From NCBI GenBank assembly GCA_015523135.1, contig WAKY01000001.1, positions 1 through 29,895 on the forward strand: DNA of 29,895 nucleotides, in the 5' to 3' direction. Position 1 is the stretch's first letter. Each line of letters starts with the position of its first letter. Shown piece after piece: positions 22,201-29,555 of the stretch. The translations under genes were made by a program, and so were the position numbers. Below the pieces are notes generated by a model. It saw nothing but the letters and a program-made list of their open reading frames with translations. It was not told the origin of the DNA and ran no database searches. This stretch comes from Candidatus Aciduliprofundum sp. Its GTDB lineage: Archaea; Thermoplasmatota; Thermoplasmata; Thermoplasmatales; Aciduliprofundaceae.

Positions 22201-23170
22201 TTGAAACATCCCTTTTAAGTAAAAGGGCAGCTTCATACTTTTTATCCAGCTCCAAAGCCCTATTTACAGATTTCAAAGATTCAGAATCTCTCTCCAATGC
22301 ATGAAGAACGGATGCTTCTAAATACCATGATTTTTTATCATTAGGATCAATCTTTATTGCTTCCTTAAAGCAATTCAAAGCCTCCTCGTACTCTCCCCTC
22401 TTCTTGTAAAGAATGCCCAAGTTGATCCATGATTTTTTATCATTAGGATCAATCTTTATTGCCTTTTTAAGAGCATTGATTGCTTCACCCATTCTATCAA
22501 TATTTGCATATGCAGCGCCAAGGTATACCCAAGCTTCTTGATGCTCAGCATTGATGTTTACAATTTTTTTCATAACCTTTATGCATTCACTGTAACTCTG
22601 AATCTTGTACAGTTGAACGCCTTTTTTGAATAAAATTTCAATATCCTTGGGCCTGTATTCTAGGTATTTATCATAGTATTTTATCTCCTCGGGATACATT
22701 TTTATGAGCTTTTTGTATACATCCAATGCCTCGTCAATATCTCCCTTGAGCTGATATATTTCAGCCTTTGTTTCCCAAACTTCTTTGCTCCTTCTATCTA
22801 TTTGAAGGGCCTTCTCAATTATATAGGCAGCTTTCTTATACTCCTTTTGCAAAGCTAAAAGCATGGCATAGTTTGTGTACGCATTTATGTTGGAAGGATC
22901 TATTTTTTTTGCAAGTTTATAAGCTTCTAAAGAATCTTTTATTGCACCTACCTTTTGTAAAGCAATTCCGGTATTTACCAGAAGAGTAGAAAAATTTTCA
23001 TTCTCATTTTTAATTAAATCTATATTTTTCTCTATTAAATCAATTGCCCTCTTTAAATAATCCTTACCTTCTGGGTCGTTTTTATTGATTAACTTTAATC
23101 CCTTCTCATATAACCTCTCCGCCTTTCCATAGATTTTCATCTCTTTATTAAGCACCTTGGACAGGACCAC
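19268..23170 (-). CDS. giant TPR-repeat protein with acidic C-terminal tail
   Basis: Protein of 1300 residues. From about residue 12 to 1090 it is an unbroken array of roughly thirty 34-residue TPR units, with the usual DPxxxxxW, LGxxYxxxGxxxEAxxxxxKAL pattern. It should form a long superhelix that binds proteins. Residues about 1120-1258 hold three helix-turn-helix-like stretches (KKEAFKNLNIPLSIL, LIEIVANSELSVKDAK, ILNLMMNLNVGVCKAK) that look related to each other. The last 40 residues are highly acidic. No signal peptide or membrane helix is seen, so it is cytoplasmic. GTG 23170 follows GGTGAGAGG, a good ribosome site. It is coupled to the M50-type protease. Partners are unknown. Two neighbouring TPR units share 36 identical bases. 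Confidence 0.88.
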   Translation of the reverse strand: MVLSKVLNKEMKIYGKAERLYEKGLKLINKNDPEGKDYLKRAIDLIEKNIDLIKNENENFSTLLVNTGIALQKVGAIKDSLEAYKLAKKIDPSNINAYTNYAMLLALQKEYKKAAYIIEKALQIDRRSKEVWETKAEIYQLKGDIDEALDVYKKLIKMYPEEIKYYDKYLEYRPKDIEILFKKGVQLYKIQSYSECIKVMKKIVNINAEHQEAWVYLGAAYANIDRMGEAINALKKAIKIDPNDKKSWINLGILYKKRGEYEEALNCFKEAIKIDPNDKKSWYLEASVLHALERDSESLKSVNRALELDKKYEAALLLKRDVSKKLKIYDELASACVGLLDLGYGDMDILFDLALSYYNIGELDKAYNLTLDILKSLPRHLPTLKLQREIMKKKKQWERVISICEDILKIEPKDVDSLVDEAKAYRELGKLESALNFAIKATEVEPSNIDIWRLRKDIAKDLNKPQEIINAATQIISMEGDFETYLDLARAYYVVSRYDDAKKILERGLKLKEDSDEGWNLLGMIYYKLGDLENARYSFKKASEINPNNKKYWKNLAWVMEKLGKYEEAVEYYEKALELDPNDMRLWYEKGICLKKIKRYDDAIKSFDSALQLNAEFTKALYEKGDALIKMGNYDDALKIFTSLIKIERSNSEYIYKRAYLRFKKREYEAALKDLNLALGYERKEKFLVLKKDICKELKDYDCVVETSKEILTINKKNISAWRDLAIAYDSIGKIDSAIATYRDALEIFPDNDVLLYELKATLLKHNRVADAIDVCKKILSIAPEDYDNLKDLGSALIKLKKYEEAKEYLLRALELNKNAEILELLGDANYYLKNYNAAIESYKDALNLGASPYLYHKLAKAYYKIEDLKEAIKAIEKALEWRKEAKFYLLGSRIHFKLGDLDSAYNYAAKAFELEDSDDSRINLASILFEMEKYDEVISLLKPLAKNDNLEALRLLGKALESEERFEDAVKVYERVVNVDKKDKSSWISIGRCYLALKKYNDAIKAFERAYLIDPKDKDICNFLAFSYESAGYLDKALNYIEKALEIDPEDAHTWSSKGLLLLNLNKPKEALKAFNKALELNPDLVSAQEGKRDCERIIEEQELEKYARKILIHEYRIGKQITKKEAFKNLNIPLSILSKVFAYVRNPENVKIENLDEKERKILEKESLKIANKLKKIENLSLIEIVANSELSVKDAKILLGYIESCLNKSERDKVSKEDELLLRKVLDLNLQNTSILNLMMNLNVGVCKAKLIQNLLKELEEENEEKAEDNVEIIQKDVKEETQEVENREESREGDYL
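22325..22462 (-). repeat. 102-bp-spaced exact repeat inside the TPR gene
   Basis: A 36-base stretch occurs identically at 22325-22360 and 22427-22462. The spacing is 102 bp, exactly one 34-codon TPR unit. It encodes the end of one unit and the start of the next (IKIDPNDKKSW in both). Synonymous identity suggests a recent unit duplication or gene conversion. Confidence 0.85.
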
Positions 23171-23319
23171 AGCCTCTCACCTTATTCAGTATTCTCAAAG
23201 GTATTATTAAAATTTTCTAAGAAATGTAAATACTGCTATAAAGAATATAAAAATTTTTCACAGAAAAACTTTTAATATTTACGAAACATTTAAATATAAG
23301 TAAAACCATCTCATCTATT
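23171..23319. promoter_or_regulatory. divergent promoter region, TPR gene and gar1-tfb
   Basis: For gar1, CATTTAAATATAAG (about 23288-23301) contains a TATA box centred about 26 nt before GTG 23320. For the TPR gene, TTTTAATAATA on the minus strand (about 23213-23203) gives a transcript with a short leader containing GGTGAGAGG. The middle is AT-rich with no other feature seen. Confidence 0.5.
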
Positions 23320-23556
23320 GTGAAAGATGTTAAAGGTAATGTAGTATGCTTCGAGAAGGACTATATAATTGCTAGGGCCAAGGTTACGAGGAGTGGTCAG
23401 AAGGTTTACACACCATCTGGTAAGTATGTTGGAAGGGTTGTGAGAGTATTTGGCCCTGTTGAAGCTCCATATATCAAGGTTAAGATAGAAAGAAAATGGG
23501 GAAGGAGGGTAAGTGAGATAGTTGTGAGAGGTGATAGAAATGGGAGAAAAAGATAA
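23320..23556 (+). CDS. gar1: H/ACA ribonucleoprotein core protein Gar1
   Basis: Protein of 78 residues matching archaeal Gar1, a six-stranded barrel of the reductase/isomerase fold: IIARAKVTRSGQKVYTPSGKYVGRVVRVFGPVEAPYIKV is recognisable in sections (GKYVGRV, FGPVEAPYIKVK). With Cbf5, Nop10 and L7Ae it forms the H/ACA particle that pseudouridylates rRNA and perhaps tRNA; Gar1 controls substrate loading and release at Cbf5. It starts at GTG 23320, with no ribosome site but a TATA box about 26 nt upstream, so leaderless. Its last 17 nt overlap tfb, whose ribosome site lies inside gar1. The gar1-tfb pair is a known neighbourhood in euryarchaea. Confidence 0.93.
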   Translation: MKDVKGNVVCFEKDYIIARAKVTRSGQKVYTPSGKYVGRVVRVFGPVEAPYIKVKIERKWGRRVSEIVVRGDRNGRKR

Positions 23557-24478
23557 GAAGAAATGGATAGATGAGATTACCAGATGCCCAGAATGCGGGT
23601 CTACACATCTCGTTAGGGACTATGAGAGGGGTGAGCTTGTATGCATGGATTGCGGACTCGTTATAGATGAATCTTACATAGATCAGGGTCCAGAATGGAG
23701 AGCCTTTGATTCTGAGCAAAGGGATTCCCGCTCTAGAACTGGAGCTCCCATGACCTACACAATACATGATAAAGGACTTAGCACCGAAATTTCTTGGAAA
23801 AATAAAGATTCTTATGGGAAGAATATACCCACGAGAAGTAGAGCTCAGCTATACAGATTGCGTAAATGGCAGAAGAGAATTCGCGTAAGCAACTCAGCAG
23901 AGAGAAATTTGAGCCAAGCGCTTCAAGAATTGGAGAGAATGTCTTCAAATTTGGGATTGCCTAAAGATGTGCGTGAAACAGCCGCTGTGATTTATCGTAA
24001 AGCGGTTAAGGAGAATATGATTAGGGGAAGAAGTATAGAGGGTGTTGTTGCCGCAAGCATTTATGCTGCCTGTAGAATGCTGGGGATTCCCCGCACTCTT
24101 GAGGAAATATCAACTGTCACGAGGATAAAGAAGAGGGAAATTGGAAGGGTTTATCGCATAATGAGCAGAACTTTAAAATTAAATATCTATCCAACAAAGC
24201 CAGAGGATTATATTGATAGGTTCTGCTCTAAACTCAAATTGAGCGGGGAGGTTAAAAAGAAGGCATACGAGATAATAAAGATGGCCAGAGAGAGGGATAT
24301 AATCTCTGGTAGAGGACCAACCGGGGTGGCAGCAGCTGCTATATACATAGCAGCAATACTTATGGGGGAGAGAAGAACGCAGAGGGAAGTTGCTGAAGTT
24401 GCGGGAGTTACAGAGGTGACTATAAGAAATCGTTATAAAGAGCTTGCAGAGAAGTTGAATTTGCCCGTGGAGGTTTAA
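23540..24478 (+). CDS. tfb: transcription initiation factor B (TFIIB homologue)
   Basis: Protein of 312 residues. The N-terminal zinc ribbon CPECG...CMDCG is followed by the B-reader/linker region (QGPEWRAFD, RSRTGAP) and two cyclin-like repeats, about 115-205 and 210-305, the second ending with the DNA-binding ATEVTIRNRYKEL-type helix (TEVTIRNRYKEL here). TFB binds the TBP-TATA complex and recruits RNA polymerase. The frame opens at GTG 23531, but ATG 23540 has GAGGTGAT (23528-23535) at ideal spacing, so that start is used. The overlap with gar1 implies coupled translation. The stop directly abuts that of the convergent ogg2 gene. Confidence 0.97.
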   Translation: MGEKDKKKWIDEITRCPECGSTHLVRDYERGELVCMDCGLVIDESYIDQGPEWRAFDSEQRDSRSRTGAPMTYTIHDKGLSTEISWKNKDSYGKNIPTRSRAQLYRLRKWQKRIRVSNSAERNLSQALQELERMSSNLGLPKDVRETAAVIYRKAVKENMIRGRSIEGVVAASIYAACRMLGIPRTLEEISTVTRIKKREIGRVYRIMSRTLKLNIYPTKPEDYIDRFCSKLKLSGEVKKKAYEIIKMARERDIISGRGPTGVAAAAIYIAAILMGERRTQREVAEVAGVTEVTIRNRYKELAEKLNLPVEV

Positions 24479-25120
24479 TTATTTGAAAATCAAGCCAGCT
24501 TCCTTGAACCATAAGACAAGATCCAGATGAGCCATGGGTATGCCTATATTCCTTGCAAACTCTCTCATTTTTTCTTCTATTTCCAAATATTTTTTCCTTG
24601 TGAGGGTTTTGGGAATAACATCTATAACTCCTAAACTTACAAGGTTTTTGAGTATGTGTCTATCCAATATTGCCAAGTCCTCACCGAGCCCCACATTCCT
24701 CAAGAAATGGCTTGCTTCTTTGTAGCCTATCCCCTTTACATTTTTCACTAGAAACTCGCGTATCTCCACAGGCGAGGAGAAATCAGATAATTTTCCTCTA
24801 ATATTTATTTTTGAGTTTTCTGAGAAGAAATTCCTAGCATATACAATATTTTTCGCCTTTGTGTATTTAAATCTTACACCAGTTAGAAAATTTACAATAT
24901 CGTCTGAAGAGCCAAAAAATAGAATGCCAGAGTCACGGAGCCCTTCAATAGCTCTCCAGCAAACAGTTGCCTTTGATTGGGGGGTCAAGAGGCAGAAGGC
25001 AAGCTCGGCAAAGAGCTCCTCCTCGGATGCATTTTTCCATAAGAATTTAAAATCGTTTAACCTTTTCTCTATTTCGTCCTTTTTTTCTCTCCAAATTTTC
25101 AAAATTTCATCCAAGCCCAT
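24479..25120 (-). CDS. ogg: 8-oxoguanine DNA glycosylase/AP lyase, type Ogg2
   Basis: Protein of 213 residues of the helix-hairpin-helix glycosylase superfamily, and of the archaeal Ogg2 type rather than AGOG or Ogg1. Seen are CLLTPQSKA (43-51), the HhH motif VKGIGYKEASHFLRNVG (128-144) with probable catalytic Lys134, and LAILDRH with catalytic Asp153. The C-terminal residue is Lys213; in Methanocaldococcus Ogg the terminal lysine reads the 8-oxo group, which supports the assignment. It removes 8-oxoguanine and cuts the abasic site. No iron-sulfur cysteine cluster is present, unlike Nth/MutY. ATG 25120 gives the normal family length. It is monocistronic and convergent with tfb. Confidence 0.92.
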   Translation of the reverse strand: MGLDEILKIWREKKDEIEKRLNDFKFLWKNASEEELFAELAFCLLTPQSKATVCWRAIEGLRDSGILFFGSSDDIVNFLTGVRFKYTKAKNIVYARNFFSENSKINIRGKLSDFSSPVEIREFLVKNVKGIGYKEASHFLRNVGLGEDLAILDRHILKNLVSLGVIDVIPKTLTRKKYLEIEEKMREFARNIGIPMAHLDLVLWFKEAGLIFK

Positions 25121-25202
25121 AATTTTAGGAAGGAAAATCTACTATTAAAATTATCATTATCACTTTCGAAAATATTAAAAATGTGTGCGGATATGGGGTA
25201 TT

Positions 25203-25394
25203 ATGGCAGATTACGAAATGCTGGAAGTGGTAAAGGTCTCGGAGACGAAGAATGGGCAGTATAGAATAACGCTTAAGAAGAAGATAGTGAATGAATTTAA
25301 TATTAAGGGTGGAGATTACTTGGTTTTTATGAGAAATGATAAGGGTGAAGTTGTAATAAAGAAATTACAACTAAAGGATATGAAGCTTGATTAA
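25203..25394 (+). CDS. AbrB/MazE-like small DNA-binding protein
   Basis: Protein of 63 residues with a swapped-hairpin AbrB-like pattern: VVKVSETKNGQYRITLKKKIVNEFNIKGGDYLVFMRNDKGEVVIKK in sections, especially RITLKKKIV and IKGGDYLVF. Such proteins act as dimeric transition-state regulators or antitoxins; no toxin gene is adjacent, so a free-standing regulator is more likely. The frame begins at 25185, but ATG 25203 is preferred since AAAATATTAAAA is centred about 28 nt upstream, fitting a leaderless start. It is followed by taw1 after 31 nt with its own TATA box (CTTTATATAC), so the two are probably separate transcripts. Confidence 0.68.
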   Translation: MADYEMLEVVKVSETKNGQYRITLKKKIVNEFNIKGGDYLVFMRNDKGEVVIKKLQLKDMKLD

Positions 25395-25425
25395 CTTTAT
25401 ATACTACCTAATCTAAGGAAGCGCT

Positions 25426-26352
25426 ATGGATCCAGAGATAGAGAGGATACTCCGCAAGCAAGGTTATGCGATTGTAGGAAAGCACAGTGCTGTAAAGCTC
25501 TGTCATTGGCTTAGAGAGAGCTTAATTCATAATCGTCCTTGTTATAAACAAACCTTTTATGGAATAAAGAGTCATCGCTGTCTCCAAATGAGTCCAGCAG
25601 TGAATAACTGCACTCACAATTGCCTCTTTTGCTGGCGCTTTCAAGGATTTAGCGAGGTCTATATGAAGGAAGTTGATGAGCCAGAATTTATTGTGGAGGA
25701 GAGCATTAGGCAGCAGAGAAGGTTGATTACGGGATATAAAGGAGACCCAAGGGTATCTTTGGAGAAATGGAAGGAAGCCATGGAGCCAAAACATGTGGCT
25801 ATATCTCTTACAGGAGAGCCCACTCTTTACCCTAGATTGGGAGAATTAATTGAAGAATACCATAAGAGAGGATTTACCACCTTCTTGGTGACAAATGGGA
25901 CTATGCCTGAAGTTTTGGAAAATTTGGATCCTCTGCCAACACAATTGTATGTTACTGTAGCTGCACCCAACGAGGAAGTTTACAAAAAGTTGATGGTACC
26001 GCTCATAAAGAATGGATGGGATAGGTTAAAGAGAACTCTAGAGATTTTACCATCCCTGAATACAAGGAAAGTAATAAGGCATACCTTGGTCAAGGGTTGG
26101 AATATGGATAATGTGGAGGAGTATGCAAAGCTTGATACCCTCGCTGAGCCGCACTTCATAGAGCCAAAGGCATTTGTTTTTGTTGGATACTCTAGAGAGA
26201 GATTGACAATTGAGAATATGCCTTCAACGGAAGAAGTTGAAAATTTTGCTCGCAAATTATCTGAACTCACAGGGTACAAGTATGAGGATGAGAGAGAAGA
26301 TAGTCGCGTAGTTCTCCTTATGAAAGAAAATGCACAGAGGTTTATAGAATAA
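25426..26352 (+). CDS. taw1: tRNA 4-demethylwyosine synthase (Taw1/TYW1)
   Basis: Radical SAM enzyme of 308 residues. The SAM cluster motif CxxxCxxC is C62-C66-C69 (CTHNCLFC), and a second iron-sulfur cluster is bound by C26, C39 and C52. These six positions coincide with those recalled for the Pyrococcus abyssi enzyme, which confirms the start at ATG 25426. Further motifs are SLTGEPTLYPRL and VTNGTMPEVL. It condenses pyruvate carbons onto m1G37 of tRNA-Phe to give the tricyclic 4-demethylwyosine, an early step of wyosine synthesis after Trm5. The flavodoxin domain of eukaryotic TYW1 is absent, as usual in archaea. A TATA box CTTTATATAC lies about 30 nt upstream. Confidence 0.97.
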   Translation: MDPEIERILRKQGYAIVGKHSAVKLCHWLRESLIHNRPCYKQTFYGIKSHRCLQMSPAVNNCTHNCLFCWRFQGFSEVYMKEVDEPEFIVEESIRQQRRLITGYKGDPRVSLEKWKEAMEPKHVAISLTGEPTLYPRLGELIEEYHKRGFTTFLVTNGTMPEVLENLDPLPTQLYVTVAAPNEEVYKKLMVPLIKNGWDRLKRTLEILPSLNTRKVIRHTLVKGWNMDNVEEYAKLDTLAEPHFIEPKAFVFVGYSRERLTIENMPSTEEVENFARKLSELTGYKYEDEREDSRVVLLMKENAQRFIE

Positions 26353-26385
26353 AATTTTATTAATGCTTTTCACATTCCCTTTTTA

Positions 26386-28893
26386 ATGGTACCAATATCC
26401 AAAAAGAGATTATTTACTACAACAGTGGGGATAATTCTCGCAGTTGCCATAATTTTCACATCCTACACCCTTGGCAACAATATGGCGAGGTACCAGCTTT
26501 ATTATGAGATAGAAAATAATCCGTATCAAATTTCCGTTGTGGGAGATGGAAATTACACAGGAATAATGAAAGCCTACAATGAGATTGAGAATTTAAGTAA
26601 TGTTAGGCAGGTACTTCTTCAAATTTGGGTAGAGGGAAGTTATGTTATAACTAATTCTACGGGAACTTATGAGTATGGGCTCACAGTTAATTACTTCAAA
26701 GGATATGATATAGAAAATGTATTGGGAGAGTTTCCAAAGAATAATCATGAGGTTTTGATTACAGAGTTCACATATCGCGAGCACCATTGGAAAATAGGCG
26801 ATGAAATTCAAATTATGTATGTAAACAAAACTGCTCAGACATTTTATGAGAATTACACCATTGTAGGAGTGGCTGAGGTTAAAGAGCCATTGAAGCAAGA
26901 TAATGGGCAGGGAGATATGTATGAAGGAATAATTGTGACCAAGGAGGCAATGAAGTATTTGGGCGAGAAAGGGATGCCATATCTGGCAGGGTATCTTGTA
27001 GCCATAGAGCCGCAGTATCTTTTAAGTTCCAAAGATTACAAAGAGGTTCAGAAGAAGATAGACGATATGAGTTATGAAGTTCGCACAATTCTCATCTCCA
27101 ATGGAGTTTATTATATGGGTTATGGCAACTCTGCAGAATGGGAATCCAACGCTAATATGTATTCACTTCTCTTTGCTATATTTTATTCCCTTCCTGTCAT
27201 AGTTATGGGTGTTTATTTAAGCAATGTGGGGGTGGAGATAGAATTCTTAGAGCGCAGAAGGGAGTTTGGTGTTTTAAAAATTAGGGGTGCAACAGGCAAG
27301 GAAATAAGCAAGATGATTATGTTTGAAGCGTTGATTTATTCCCTCGTAGGAGGAATTATAGGTTACCTACTTGGAGAAGCGTTGGCTTATCTCTCAAATA
27401 TCCTATTTTTCCATTACCCATACTTCCTTCTTGATATGGGTATCTGGCCCTTGGTTGCATCCATATTTTTATCTGTGGCACTCTTCCTAGTATCTATCTA
27501 TTCTCCTCTTAAGAAAATAAAGAAAGAGCCAATAGTTAGTTTAATATCTCATTATGCGCAGGCGTTTAAAGAAGCAGAATACACAAAGAAAAATAGGGAT
27601 TTATGGCTCTCCATTCTCTTCTGGGGTTATATGATTCTCACTCTCTGGCTATCGAAAAATGTAAACTTTTATGGTGGTTTAAACATTCTTGTTATTATCG
27701 CCTTTATACTAATTGCTACGATATCTTTTATGTTTCCTCTGATTTTGATAATGCTTCCCTTAGTTATGAGTAGATTGCTAACCATGGGCACCAACAAACT
27801 TTACAAGGTAATAGCCTCTGGGGTTTCTAAACTCTTCAAGACATCAGGGGAGCTTGCGGAAAAGGGGATTGAGAGAAGCCCAAAGAGAACAGCGTATCTC
27901 GCCTTTATCTTAGCTTTTATTCTCACACTGTCTACATTCATCGCAGTGGCTATGGATAATTATAATTACACGGCAGAGATAGAGCAAAAGGCCCAAGTAG
28001 GTGGAGATATGCTAATCCACGTGCATAACGATATTCCCTGGGATATTTTGAATGACAGTTCTCTAGTATCAAAATATGTTGTTATTTATAGATATGGAAA
28101 TGAATACGAGGCACCTTTATACATTGCAAATATGCAAAAGTATATGAACACCATTTATAATGGAAAACTGTTTTTTAAAGAAGGAAAATTTGATGGCACT
28201 GGTGTAGTTCTATCTTTATCATATGCTAGAATGGAAAATGTGGGCGTAGGAGATATAGTTGAAATACAGGTGAATCAAACTTCTCAATATTACAAAGTTG
28301 AAGCCATAGTATACTCCTTTCCTGGATTGCCTACTGATTATGTAGTTGATAAGAGTAAGCCTACCGGAATACCAGATACGATAATAATCAGAAGTTCGAA
28401 TATAACAGCTTTGGAGAAAGCATTGGATAAAAAAGGATATTCTTATCAACTTCCTCCAAAGAGAAACGATATGCAGGCTATGCAATCTCAGTTTATGAAT
28501 ACTCTGCTTCTTTATCTGGTGATACTGGGGGCAGCATCCATATTTATAGTGCAGTATTCTTCACTTTTAAATAGGAGGGGAGAGATAGCATTGTACAAGG
28601 TTAGAGGAGCAAGAAATAGACAGATAGCAGCAATGCTTATGACTGAAGGCATAACTGTAATCATTCTCTCTCTAATAATTGGTTTGGTAGTTGGTACGGC
28701 TTTGGCATATATGATATCCTCTATATCAAGTATATCATCTTACACACCAGATATTTTCATTTGGGGATTAACTTTCCTTGTATATGCGGGAATTCTGGTA
28801 GTAGCTTACATAATTTCTCAGTACATTCTCTCATACATCTTTGCAAGAACCAAGCCCAGCGAGGTGATAAGAGGTTTGGGAGGTGAAATTTGA
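26386..28893 (+). CDS. ABC transporter permease with two FtsX domains
   Basis: Membrane protein of 835 residues with an internal duplication. Each half has an N-terminal helix (about 8-28 and 502-522), a large outer domain of the MacB periplasmic-core type (about 30-255 and 530-705), then three helices of the FtsX fold (EFGVLKIRGATGKEI in the first half, EIALYKVRGARNRQI in the second). Extra helices lie between the halves. This is the LolC/MacB-like mechanotransmitting permease class, which often exports lipids, peptides or antimicrobials; the cargo is unknown. Several Asn-X-Ser/Thr sequons lie in the outer domains. ATG 26386 is preceded by ATTTTATTAATG about 28 nt upstream, so leaderless. 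The partner ATPase starts at the stop codon. Confidence 0.87.
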   Translation: MVPISKKRLFTTTVGIILAVAIIFTSYTLGNNMARYQLYYEIENNPYQISVVGDGNYTGIMKAYNEIENLSNVRQVLLQIWVEGSYVITNSTGTYEYGLTVNYFKGYDIENVLGEFPKNNHEVLITEFTYREHHWKIGDEIQIMYVNKTAQTFYENYTIVGVAEVKEPLKQDNGQGDMYEGIIVTKEAMKYLGEKGMPYLAGYLVAIEPQYLLSSKDYKEVQKKIDDMSYEVRTILISNGVYYMGYGNSAEWESNANMYSLLFAIFYSLPVIVMGVYLSNVGVEIEFLERRREFGVLKIRGATGKEISKMIMFEALIYSLVGGIIGYLLGEALAYLSNILFFHYPYFLLDMGIWPLVASIFLSVALFLVSIYSPLKKIKKEPIVSLISHYAQAFKEAEYTKKNRDLWLSILFWGYMILTLWLSKNVNFYGGLNILVIIAFILIATISFMFPLILIMLPLVMSRLLTMGTNKLYKVIASGVSKLFKTSGELAEKGIERSPKRTAYLAFILAFILTLSTFIAVAMDNYNYTAEIEQKAQVGGDMLIHVHNDIPWDILNDSSLVSKYVVIYRYGNEYEAPLYIANMQKYMNTIYNGKLFFKEGKFDGTGVVLSLSYARMENVGVGDIVEIQVNQTSQYYKVEAIVYSFPGLPTDYVVDKSKPTGIPDTIIIRSSNITALEKALDKKGYSYQLPPKRNDMQAMQSQFMNTLLLYLVILGAASIFIVQYSSLLNRRGEIALYKVRGARNRQIAAMLMTEGITVIILSLIIGLVVGTALAYMISSISSISSYTPDIFIWGLTFLVYAGILVVAYIISQYILSYIFARTKPSEVIRGLGGEI

Positions 28894-29555
28894 TGATAGA
28901 AGTTGAAAATTTAATAAAGGTTTATAGAAGAGGCGAGATAGAAGTTATAGCGATAAGGGATGTCACCCTCTCCATAAAAGATGGGGAATTTGTTATGCTC
29001 GTTGGTCCTAGTGGCTCTGGAAAAACAACATTTTTGCATCTTTTAGGGGGTATAGATAGGCCCACTGCCGGTAAGATAATGGTTAATGGAAAGAATATAG
29101 CATTCTTCAATGATAAAGAGCTCACAGATTATCGTAGAAAAGAAGTTGGCATAGTTTTCCAGTTTTTCAATCTCGTGCCCACATTAACTGCTCTAGAGAA
29201 TGTGATGCTTCCAATGCAGTTTATAGGAATGCCAAGGGGAGAGAGGAAAAAGAGAGCTGAAGAATTGTTAAAACTTGTGGGAATGTACGAGAGAAAGGAG
29301 CATTATCCCGATGAGATGAGTGGAGGAGAGCAGCAGAGAGTCGCTATTGCAGTGGCATTAGCTAACGACCCACCCTTAATTTTGGCGGATGAGCCAACTG
29401 GGGAACTTGACACACAAACAGGTTTAGAGATTATAAAAATATTCAAAAAGTTGAATGATGAGGGTAAAACAGTTATAATAGCCACGCATGATATGCGCTT
29501 GGAGGAATATGCAACTAGAATACTTGAAATTAGAGATGGAAAGATTACCGGATAA
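28893..29555 (+). CDS. ABC transporter ATP-binding protein, MacB/LolD type
   Basis: Nucleotide-binding subunit of 220 residues. Walker A GPSGSGKT is at 38-45, the Q-loop in IVFQFFNLVP, the signature MSGGEQQRV, Walker B with D-loop LILADEPTGELD, and the switch histidine in IATHD. The FFNLVPTLTALENV region is typical of LolD/MacB/FtsE-like ATPases that drive FtsX-type permeases. ATG 28893 is chosen over TTG 28890 because GGGAGGTGA lies 6-7 nt upstream. Its first base is the last base of the permease stop codon (TGATG), so permease and ATPase are coupled. The 3' end overlaps the next gene by 20 nt, so three genes share this transcript. Confidence 0.95.
   Translation: MIEVENLIKVYRRGEIEVIAIRDVTLSIKDGEFVMLVGPSGSGKTTFLHLLGGIDRPTAGKIMVNGKNIAFFNDKELTDYRRKEVGIVFQFFNLVPTLTALENVMLPMQFIGMPRGERKKRAEELLKLVGMYERKEHYPDEMSGGEQQRVAIAVALANDPPLILADEPTGELDTQTGLEIIKIFKKLNDEGKTVIIATHDMRLEEYATRILEIRDGKITG

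Noticed and set aside
25203..25394. AbrB-like protein as a MazE/VapB antitoxin
   Set aside because: No small toxin gene lies beside it; the next gene is taw1 with its own promoter.
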